64,000 nucleotides of DNA from Cellulomonas denverensis (GTDB taxonomy: Bacteria > Actinomycetota > Actinomycetes > Actinomycetales > Cellulomonadaceae), in the NCBI RefSeq assembly GCF_012396125.1, contig NZ_JAAXOX010000008.1, positions 1 to 64,000 on the forward strand, in the 5' to 3' direction. Every line of letters begins with the position of its first letter. Positions within the stretch are counted from its first letter, which is position 1. Both the position numbers and the translations under genes were made by a program. Below, in pieces: positions 7,768 to 14,501 of this stretch. The notes below the pieces were generated by a model. That model was not told the origin of the DNA. It did not search any database and worked only from the letters and a program-made list of their open reading frames with translations.

Positions 7768-8928
7768 ATGACCGACCCTACCGGCGCGACCCCGCCGCGG
7801 GACGACGACCCGAACTCCACCGGCCAGCAGCCCCCCGCAGGGCAGCCGACCGGTGAGCCCTGGGGGCAGCAGCCCGCCGGGGAGCCGGACGGCCAGCAGC
7901 CGCCCGCCGCGCCCGGCTACGGCGCCCCCGGCCAGCAGCCGCCCGCCGCCCCGCCCTACGGCGCCCCGGCCGGTGAGCCCTACGGTCAGCAGCCCCCGGC
8001 GGGCCAGCCCTACGGCGCCCCGGCCGGCCAGCCCTACGGTCAGCAGCCTCCGGCGGGCCAGCCCTACGGTGCTCCGGCCGGTGAGCCCTACGGTCAGCAG
8101 CCCCCCGCCGGCCAGCCCTACGGCCAGCAGCCCTACGGCGCTCCGGCGGGTCAGCCCTACGGCCAGCAGCCCTACGGCCAGCAGCCGCCGCCCGGCCAGC
8201 CCTACCCCGGCCAGCAGCCCTACGGCGCCCCGGCCGGTTACGGGCAGCCGTCGCCGACCGCCGCGATCAGCGAGGGCTTCACCTGGTCCTGGAACAAGTT
8301 CACCCAGAACGCTGGTCCGCTGATCGGTGGCCTGGCGGTGTACGGCGCCGGTCTGGTGGTGCTGGGCATCATCTTCTTCGCCATCACGATCGGTGCGGCC
8401 AGTGCCGCCTCCGACCCGTACAGCAGCTACGGCGCGGGCGCGGCCGGGGTGTCGCTGATCAGCACGCTGCTGTTCGTGGCCCTGGTGATGCTGTTCGCGG
8501 TCTTCGTCCAGGCCGGGCTGATCCGGGCGGTCACCGAGGTGATGCGGACCGGGCGGACCACCTTCGGCACGTTCTTCAAGTTCGAGCACTTCGGCACGGT
8601 CCTGCTCGCCGCCCTGCTGGTCGGGATCGGCAACGCGGTCGGTTCGCTGCTGCTGTACATCGGCGGGATCGTCTTCGCGTTCTTCGCGCAGTTCACGCTG
8701 TTCTACGTGATCGACAAGGGCCTGGGCGCGATCGACGCGATCAAGGCGAGCTTCCAGCTGGCGGCCCGCAACTTCGGCCCCGCCGCCCTGCTGTACCTGG
8801 TGGTGCTGGTCGCCTCGGCGGTCGGTGGCGCGCTGTGCGGCATCGGTGCGCTGGTCACCACGCCGCTGGCGATGCTGCTCACCGGCTTCGTGTTCCGCCG
8901 CCTGCATGGCGAGGGTGTCGCGGCCTGA
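7768..8928 (+). CDS. Pro/Gln/Gly-rich repeat membrane protein
   Basis: 386 residues from the ATG at 7768, with a strong GAGGAGG site 7 nt upstream. Residues 1 to about 165 are soluble and made of repeated blocks GQPYGQQPPA and GAPAGEPYGQQ. Residues about 170-386 hold around five to six hydrophobic segments with WSWNKFTQNAGPLIGG before the first. The C-terminal half is homologous to the shorter protein at 6704-7150. The family is widespread in actinobacteria beside DUF4870 proteins and has no known activity; the Pro-rich cytoplasmic tail suggests a scaffold or protein-interaction role. A 17-bp hairpin terminator follows. Confidence 0.85.
   Translation: MTDPTGATPPRDDDPNSTGQQPPAGQPTGEPWGQQPAGEPDGQQPPAAPGYGAPGQQPPAAPPYGAPAGEPYGQQPPAGQPYGAPAGQPYGQQPPAGQPYGAPAGEPYGQQPPAGQPYGQQPYGAPAGQPYGQQPYGQQPPPGQPYPGQQPYGAPAGYGQPSPTAAISEGFTWSWNKFTQNAGPLIGGLAVYGAGLVVLGIIFFAITIGAASAASDPYSSYGAGAAGVSLISTLLFVALVMLFAVFVQAGLIRAVTEVMRTGRTTFGTFFKFEHFGTVLLAALLVGIGNAVGSLLLYIGGIVFAFFAQFTLFYVIDKGLGAIDAIKASFQLAARNFGPAALLYLVVLVASAVGGALCGIGALVTTPLAMLLTGFVFRRLHGEGVAA
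7930..8250. repeat. Coding tandem repeat (PYGQQPPAGQ-like units)
   Basis: Imperfect in-frame repeats based on CAGCCCTACGGC and CAGCAGCC encode alternating PYGQQPP, AGQ and GAPAG blocks at the N-terminus of the membrane protein. Unit length varies, so the copy number is probably unstable between strains. Confidence 0.8.
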
Positions 8929-8943
8929 GCCGTCGTCCCCGGT

Positions 8944-8981
8944 CCGAGCGCCGTCGTCCCACCCGGGGCGGCGGCGCTCGG
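8944..8981. terminator. Bidirectional hairpin terminator
   Basis: A 17-bp stem (8944-8960 with 8965-8981, two G-T wobbles) around an ACCC loop lies between the convergent genes ending at 8928 (+) and 9006 (-). Confidence 0.65.
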
Positions 8982-9005
8982 TCGTTCAGGCGGTGACGAC
9001 GTCGG

Positions 9006-9854
9006 TCACGCGGTGACGAAGTCGATCAGCTCCTCGACCCGGCCCAGCAGGGACGGCTCCAGGTCGGCATAGCTGCGCACGCTGCCCAGGATCCGCTGCC
9101 AGGCCCGTGCCACGTCGGCCTGCTCGTCGGCGGGCCAGCCGAGCTCGCGCAGGATGCCGCGCTTCCACTCGGTGCCGCGCTCGATCACCGGCCAGCGGTC
9201 CAGGCCGATCCGCTGCGGGCGCACCGCCTGCCAGACGTCCACATAGGGGTGGCCGAGCACCAGGACGGTGCCGGGCCGGACGGTGCGCAGCGCCTGGTCG
9301 GCGATCCGCTGTTCCTTGGACCCGGGCACCAGGTGGTCGACCAGCACGCCGACCTTGCGCTCGGCGGTGGGGGCGAAGTCGCGCAGCGCCTCGGCCAGGT
9401 TGTCCACCCCCTGCAACAGCTCGACCACGACGCCCTCGGCGCGCAGGTCGTCGCCCCAGACCTTCTCGACCAGCTCGGCGTCGTGTTTGCCCTCGACCCA
9501 GATCCGCGATCCGCGGGCCACCCGGGCGCGCTGGTCCGGGGCCGCCAGCGAGCCGGAGGCGGTCCGCTTCGGACCGGTGGGGGCGGTCGGGCGGTGGGGC
9601 ACCAGCTCCACCGGCTTGCCGTCGATCCAGAACCCGGGGCCCAGCCGGAAGGTGCGGGTCCGGCCGCGGCGGTCCTCCAGGACCACGACGTGTTCGCCGC
9701 CGGACTTCTCCACCCGGGTGATCGCCCCGACCCAGCCGGTGGTGACCTCCTCGACCACGAGTCCGCGCTCGGCCGGGACCGGGAGGGACGCCGGCCGCCG
9801 GTGCGCGGAGCGGGAGCCGGAGGACAGGACGTCGGGGCCGTAACGGTCGTTCAC
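9006..9854 (-). CDS. DUF3097 family protein with Toprim-like signature
   Basis: 282 residues from the GTG at 9854. A -10 box (TACGCT, minus strand, 9862-9867) lies 7 nt before the start, so the mRNA is probably leaderless. RYGPDVL and the early Tudor-like section (GWVGAITRVEKSGGEHVVVLEDRRGR) are conserved in the actinobacterial DUF3097 family, whose biological role is unknown. Residues from about 123 carry RIWVEGKHDAELVEKVWG, then LLQGVDNL and VGVLVDHLVPGSKE. This spacing resembles a Toprim fold (Glu in VEG, later Asp cluster), as in primases and small nucleases. The Toprim comparison is my inference. It diverges from the MFS gene. Confidence 0.8.
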   Translation of the reverse strand: MNDRYGPDVLSSGSRSAHRRPASLPVPAERGLVVEEVTTGWVGAITRVEKSGGEHVVVLEDRRGRTRTFRLGPGFWIDGKPVELVPHRPTAPTGPKRTASGSLAAPDQRARVARGSRIWVEGKHDAELVEKVWGDDLRAEGVVVELLQGVDNLAEALRDFAPTAERKVGVLVDHLVPGSKEQRIADQALRTVRPGTVLVLGHPYVDVWQAVRPQRIGLDRWPVIERGTEWKRGILRELGWPADEQADVARAWQRILGSVRSYADLEPSLLGRVEELIDFVTA

Positions 9855-9903
9855 GTCCGGCAGCGTAGGTGTGGAAGTCACGGTGCCGTGGTAAGACACG
9901 TCG

Positions 9904-11376
9904 GTGACATCCCCCGCCGCCCCCGTCCCTGATCCGAACCGCTGGCGAGCCCTGGGGGTGTGCCTGGCGATCGGGTTCATCACCATGCTCGACGTCTCGA
10001 TCGTCAACGTCGCGCTGCCGTCGATCGAGAAGAGCCTGCAGGCCTCGGCCAGCCAGCTGCAGCTGATCGTGGCCGGGTACACCCTGGCCTTCGGGCTGGT
10101 GCTGGTGCCGGCCGGACGGCTCGGCGATGCGCGGGGCCGGCGACGGCTGTTCCTGATCGGCCTGGTGGGCTTCGCGTTGACCAGCCTGGGTGCCGGGTTC
10201 GCCCCCTCGGACGAGGTGCTGGCGGTGCTGCGGCTGTTGCAGGGCGCCAGCGCCGGGATGCTGAACCCGCAGGTGGTCGGCACGATCCAGCAGCTGTTCT
10301 CCGGGTACGAGCGGGGGCGGGCCTTCGGCTACTTCGGCGCGACGATCGGGGTGTCCACCGCGATCGGTCCGCTGCTTGGCGGGTTGATCATCCAGGCGTT
10401 CGGCGCGGAGACCGGCTGGCGGTGGGTGTTCTTCGTCAACGTGCCGGTGGTGGCGGTGGTGCTGCCGCTGGCGATGCGCTGGCTGCCGCGGACGGCGGCC
10501 CGGCCGCGCGGTGCCGGTGGGGCGGTCGGGGCGAGCGGCCGGCCCCGGTTGGACGTACCCGGGCTGGTGCTGATCGCACTGGCGGCGACCGCGGTGATGC
10601 TGCCGTTCGTCACCACCACCGGCAAGGGGGACGACCCGGCCCGGTGGTGGTGGTTGGCGGTCGGACTGGTGATCGCGGTGGCCACGGTGCTCTGGGAGCG
10701 GCGATACCAGCGCCGGACCGGAGCGGCGGTGCTGGACCCGCGGGTGATCGGCGATCCGGCGTTCCGCAACGGCGCGCTGCTGGGGATGGCGTACTTCGCC
10801 GGGTTCACCTCGGTGTTCCTGGTGGTGACGATCTACTTGCAGCAGGTCGCCGGGTACACGCCGTTGCAGGCCGGGCTGGTCGGGATGCCGTTCGCGATCG
10901 GGTCGGCGATCGCGGCCCAGCGGTCCGGGAAGCTGGTCGCGCGGCACGGCCGCCGGCTGGTGGTGATCGGGCTGGTGCTGGTGCTGGCAGGCCTGGCCGG
11001 GACCGACCTGGTGATCCGGGTGGTCGACCCGCCCGCGGTGGCCTGGGCAGTGGCCGCGACCCAGATGGTCGCCGGGGTGGGTTCCGGGCTGGTGATCTCG
11101 CCGAACCAGACCCTGACGCTTGCGAACGTGCCGGTGGAGCGGGCCGGGGTCGCCGGGTCGATGCTGCAGGTCGGCCAGCGGATCGGATCGGCGCTCGGGG
11201 TTGCGGTGGCGCTGTCCACCTTCTACTCGGGGCTGTCCGCCGGGATCGGTGGCGGCCAGGCGGCGGGCCGGGCGCTGATGATCACGGTGGCGCTGGTGGC
11301 CGTGGCACTGGTGGTGGGGGTGGTCGACCTGGTGGCCCGCCGCCGGGACCAGGAACGCTCGGGAGCCGGGGCGTAG
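9904..11376 (+). CDS. MFS transporter, DHA2 (EmrB/QacA) type
   Basis: 490 residues with about 14 hydrophobic segments, the size expected for the DHA2 drug:proton antiporters. Family motifs include LDVSIVNVALPSIEKSL in the first helix, GRLGDARGRRRLFLIG in the 2-3 loop (motif A) and IGPLLGGLI (motif C region, an antiporter mark). Such proteins export drugs or metabolites across the cytoplasmic membrane; the substrate is unknown. The GTG at 9904 follows a TAAGAC -10-like box by 6 nt. The stop codon lies a few bases before the CIRCE element of the hrcA operon. Confidence 0.9.
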   Translation: MTSPAAPVPDPNRWRALGVCLAIGFITMLDVSIVNVALPSIEKSLQASASQLQLIVAGYTLAFGLVLVPAGRLGDARGRRRLFLIGLVGFALTSLGAGFAPSDEVLAVLRLLQGASAGMLNPQVVGTIQQLFSGYERGRAFGYFGATIGVSTAIGPLLGGLIIQAFGAETGWRWVFFVNVPVVAVVLPLAMRWLPRTAARPRGAGGAVGASGRPRLDVPGLVLIALAATAVMLPFVTTTGKGDDPARWWWLAVGLVIAVATVLWERRYQRRTGAAVLDPRVIGDPAFRNGALLGMAYFAGFTSVFLVVTIYLQQVAGYTPLQAGLVGMPFAIGSAIAAQRSGKLVARHGRRLVVIGLVLVLAGLAGTDLVIRVVDPPAVAWAVAATQMVAGVGSGLVISPNQTLTLANVPVERAGVAGSMLQVGQRIGSALGVAVALSTFYSGLSAGIGGGQAAGRALMITVALVAVALVVGVVDLVARRRDQERSGAGA

Positions 11377-11378
11377 GA

Positions 11379-11405
11379 TTGGCACTCGGTATCCGAGAGT
11401 GCTAC
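11379..11405 (+). promoter_or_regulatory. CIRCE operator (HrcA-binding) of the hrcA-dnaJ operon
   Basis: TTGGCACTC at 11379-11387, a 9-nt spacer, then GAGTGCTAC at 11397-11405. It matches the CIRCE consensus (TTAGCACTC-N9-GAGTGCTAA) with one change in each arm and exact spacing. HrcA would bind here to repress its own operon until heat stress. Confidence 0.9.
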
Positions 11406-11431
11406 CCGACGGCCCGATCAGGAGGTGGACC

Positions 11432-12460
11432 ATGGCGGAGGATCGCCGGCTGGACGTGCTGCGCGCGATCGTCGAGGACTACGTCTCCACCAAGGAGCCG
11501 GTCGGCTCGCGCGCGCTGGTCGAGCGGCACGCGCTGGGGGTCTCCCCGGCCACGATCCGCAACGACATGGCGGCGCTGGAGGAGGCCGGGCTGATCGTCC
11601 AGCCGCACACCTCGGCCGGCCGGGTGCCCACCGACAAGGGTTACCGGCTGTTCGTGGACCGGCTGGCGACCATCAAGCCGCTGTCCTCCCCGGAGCGCCG
11701 GGCGATCGAGACCTTCATGCAGGACGCGGTCGACCTGGACGACGTGGTGGACCGGGCGGTGCGCCTGCTCGCCCAGCTCACCCACCAGGTGGCCGTGGTG
11801 CAGTACCCCTCTCTGCGCCGCACCGCGCTGCGGCACGTGGAGCTGGTGCCGGTGTCCGACCGGCACCTGCTGGTGGTGATCATCACCGAGCACGGCCGGG
11901 TCGAGCAGCGCACGCTGGAGCTGGCCGACCAGCTGGACCTGGCGACCGTGGCCCGGCTGCGGATGCTGCTGAACGTCGCCGCCACCGGTCGCCGGCTGTC
12001 CGAGCTGGACGCCGCCCTGGCCGGGGTCGCGGACGAGGTGGAGCCGGAGGCGAACGCCCTGCTGCGCGCCGTCGTCGGGGTGATCGAGGACACCCTGGCG
12101 GGGGAGAGCGAGGAGCGGGTGGTGGTGGCCGGCACCGCCAACCTGGTCCGCGGCAACACCGACGTGGCCCGCAGCCTGAGCCCGGTGCTGGAGGCGCTGG
12201 AGGAGCAGGTCGTGCTGCTGCGCCTGTTGAGCGACGCTGCCGAGGACGAGGAGGTGTCGGTGCGGATCGGCCGGGAGACCCGGCACGAGGGTCTGGTCGA
12301 GGCCAGCCTGGTCAGTTCCGGCTACGGCACCGATCCGGACGGCGGCGGCACCGCGGTCGCCCGGCTGGCCTCCCTGGGCCCGCTCCGGATGGACTATCCC
12401 GGCACGATCGCCTCCGTGCGTGCCGTCGCCCGCTACCTGTCGCGCATCCTGGCCCAGTGA
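11432..12460 (+). CDS. hrcA: Heat-inducible repressor HrcA
   Basis: 342 residues. The N-terminal winged helix (RRLDVLRAIVEDYVSTKEPV, then SPATIRNDMAALEEAGLI with TSAGRVPTDKGYR) is diagnostic. The rest is the GAF-like and insertion domain of HrcA, which needs the GroEL chaperonin for DNA binding in studied bacteria. The ATG at 11432 has AGGAGGTG upstream; a further in-frame ATG at 11399 lies inside the CIRCE element and is rejected. dnaJ follows after 52 nt. The CIRCE element upstream implies autoregulation. Confidence 0.97.
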   Translation: MAEDRRLDVLRAIVEDYVSTKEPVGSRALVERHALGVSPATIRNDMAALEEAGLIVQPHTSAGRVPTDKGYRLFVDRLATIKPLSSPERRAIETFMQDAVDLDDVVDRAVRLLAQLTHQVAVVQYPSLRRTALRHVELVPVSDRHLLVVIITEHGRVEQRTLELADQLDLATVARLRMLLNVAATGRRLSELDAALAGVADEVEPEANALLRAVVGVIEDTLAGESEERVVVAGTANLVRGNTDVARSLSPVLEALEEQVVLLRLLSDAAEDEEVSVRIGRETRHEGLVEASLVSSGYGTDPDGGGTAVARLASLGPLRMDYPGTIASVRAVARYLSRILAQ

Positions 12461-12512
12461 GCCGGGGACGCCACCCGAGCCCGACCATCCCTGATCGAGG
12501 AAAACACCCCCA

Positions 12513-13643
12513 GTGAACGATTACTACCAGGTCCTGGGCGTCCCGCGGGACGCCTCCCCGGAGCAGATCAAGAAGGCCTACCGCCGTCTGGCCCGCGAGC
12601 TGCACCCGGACGTGGCGGGCTCCGACGCCGCCTCGGAGGAACGGTTCAAGGACGTCCAGCGGGCCTACGAGGTGCTGTCCAACCCGGACAAGCGCCAGAT
12701 GTACGACCTGGGCCAGGACCCGACCGCGCCCGGCGGCGGCGCCGGCCAGGGCGGTGGCTTCGGCTTCCAGGACATCTTCGAGACCTTCTTCGGCGCGGCG
12801 GCAGGCGGTGGGCAGCGCGGGCCGATCCCGCGGGCCCGTCGTGGCCAGGACGCGCTGATCCGGCTGGACATCGACCTGGCGGAGGCCACCTTCGGTACCC
12901 ATCGCCAGGTGCCGATCGACACCGCGGTGGTCTGCCCGACCTGTGCGGGGACCTGCTGCCGTCCGGGCACCTCGCCGCGCACCTGTGAGGTCTGCGGCGG
13001 CCAGGGCACGGTGCAGCGGGTGGCGCGGTCGTTCCTCGGCCAGGTCATGACCACCCAGCCCTGTGCGGCCTGCCACGGCTTCGGCACCGTGATCCCCGAG
13101 CCCTGCACCGAGTGCGCGGGGGAGGGCCGGGTCCGCTCCCGCCGCACGCTGGAGGTCGACGTCCCCGCGGGCGTGGACACCGGCACCCGGATCAAGCTCA
13201 CCGCCCAGGGCGAGGTCGGCCCCGCCGGCGGCCCGGCCGGTGACATCTACCTGGAGGTGCGTGAGCGCCGGCACGAGACCTTCCTGCGCGAGGGCGACGA
13301 CCTGCACTGCACGCTGCAGGTGCCGATGACCGCCGCCGCACTGGGCACGGTGCTCACCCTGGAGACCCTGGACGGCCCGAAGGAGGTCGACCTGCGCCCC
13401 GGCACCCAGCCGCAGCAGGTGGTCACCCTGAAGAACCTGGGTGTCGGTCACCTGCACGCCGGCGGCCGCGGCGACCTGCACGTGCACGTCGACGTCCAGG
13501 TGCCGACCGGGTTGGACGAGGAGCAGGCCGCCCTGCTGCGCCAGCTGTCCACCCTGCGGGGTGAGGAGCGGCCGGAGGCCCGGTTGCAGGCGGCCAGCAG
13601 TGGGGTGTTCGCCAAGCTGCGCGACAAGCTCGCGGGTCGCTGA
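12513..13643 (+). CDS. dnaJ: Chaperone DnaJ (DnaJ2 type)
   Basis: 376 residues from a GTG. The J domain has the HPD motif at residues 31-33, followed by a Gly-rich linker ([13 protein letters not shown]) and the zinc-finger region at about 141-207. Three repeats are regular ([24 protein letters not shown]); the first is CPTCAGTC, with Cys replacing the usual last Gly. The C-terminal substrate-binding domain is complete. DnaJ activates DnaK ATPase and delivers substrates. Its place between hrcA and rsmE is the usual one for the second DnaJ of actinobacteria. The stop overlaps the rsmE start (TGATG). Confidence 0.95.
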   Translation: MNDYYQVLGVPRDASPEQIKKAYRRLARELHPDVAGSDAASEERFKDVQRAYEVLSNPDKRQMYDLGQDPTAPGGGAGQGGGFGFQDIFETFFGAAAGGGQRGPIPRARRGQDALIRLDIDLAEATFGTHRQVPIDTAVVCPTCAGTCCRPGTSPRTCEVCGGQGTVQRVARSFLGQVMTTQPCAACHGFGTVIPEPCTECAGEGRVRSRRTLEVDVPAGVDTGTRIKLTAQGEVGPAGGPAGDIYLEVRERRHETFLREGDDLHCTLQVPMTAAALGTVLTLETLDGPKEVDLRPGTQPQQVVTLKNLGVGHLHAGGRGDLHVHVDVQVPTGLDEEQAALLRQLSTLRGEERPEARLQAASSGVFAKLRDKLAGR

Positions 13644-14416
13644 TGACCGCGCCGGTCTTCGTGACCGACCCGGGCCTGCTCACCGGCTACGACCACGGCG
13701 ACCTGTTCCTGCTGCACGGCGCCGAGGGCCGGCATGCCGGGGTGGTGCAGCGCCGGGCGGTGGGCGAGCAGATCGACGTGGTGGACGGCGCCGGGGTCCG
13801 GCTGGTCGGCGACATCGAGTCGGTCGGGCCCGAGGGCGTGCAGCTGCGGGTGCGGCGCCGGGTCGAGGAACCGACGACCTGGCCGCACCTGGTGCTGGTG
13901 CAGGCGCTGGCCAAGGGCGACCGGGACGAGATGGCGATCGAGGCGGCGACCGAGGTCGGCGTCGACACGGTGATCCCCTGGCAGGCCGAGCGGTCGATCG
14001 TGATCTGGCGCGGCGACCGGGCCGCCAAGTCCCGGGCCCGCTGGCTGGCCACCGTGCGCGCCGCGGCCAAGCAGTCCCGCCGGGCGTGGGTGCCGCAGGT
14101 CGAGCAGGCGGTGGACCGCAAGGCGCTGGTCGCGCGCACCGAGCAGGTGGTGGCCGCCGGTGGTGCGGTGCTGGTGCTGCACGAGGAGGCGATGCTCCCG
14201 TTGTCCGCCGCCCGGGCCGAGCTGCCCGCGGAGGGGACCGAGGCCGAGGTGCTGGTGGTGGTCGGGCCGGAGGGTGGCATCTCCGACCAGGAGACCGCCG
14301 CGCTGGTCGCCGCCGGTGCCCGGACGGTGCGGCTCGGCCCGCACGTGCTGCGCACCTCGACCGCCGGGACCGTGGCGTTGAGCCTGCTGGCCGCGGGGCT
14401 GGGGCGCTGGGACTGA
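13643..14416 (+). CDS. rsmE: 16S rRNA (uracil1498-N3)-methyltransferase
   Basis: 257 residues, overlapping dnaJ by one base. The N-terminal PUA-like part is followed by the SPOUT methyltransferase core: ALAKGDRDEMAIEAATEVGVD, then VGPEGGISDQE and RLGPHVLRTSTAGTVALSLL, the knot region that binds S-adenosylmethionine. RsmE methylates U1498 of 16S rRNA in 30S subunits. Co-transcription with dnaJ is conserved in many Gram-positives. Converges on ppdK. Confidence 0.94.
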   Translation: MTAPVFVTDPGLLTGYDHGDLFLLHGAEGRHAGVVQRRAVGEQIDVVDGAGVRLVGDIESVGPEGVQLRVRRRVEEPTTWPHLVLVQALAKGDRDEMAIEAATEVGVDTVIPWQAERSIVIWRGDRAAKSRARWLATVRAAAKQSRRAWVPQVEQAVDRKALVARTEQVVAAGGAVLVLHEEAMLPLSAARAELPAEGTEAEVLVVVGPEGGISDQETAALVAAGARTVRLGPHVLRTSTAGTVALSLLAAGLGRWD

Positions 14417-14456
14417 GCCCGCTCCCGGTGTTCCGAGCCACCGGCCCGCGGGCCGG

Positions 14457-14494
14457 GCGCCGGGGTCGAGCCGTCGCCCGGCCCGCCCCGGCGC
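14457..14494. terminator. Possible hairpin between rsmE and ppdK
   Basis: A 9-bp inverted repeat (GCGCCGGGG at 14457-14465 and its complement at 14486-14494) lies between the convergent stops at 14416 and 14502. A loop-less palindrome sits just before it at 14441-14456. Weaker than the other hairpins of the window. Confidence 0.35.
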
Positions 14495-14501
14495 CCCGCC
14501 G

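Noticed and set aside
14441..14456. 16-bp palindrome CCGGCCCGCGGGCCGG
   Set aside because: It has no loop and such palindromes are expected by chance in this GC-rich DNA; the adjacent stem is a better terminator candidate.
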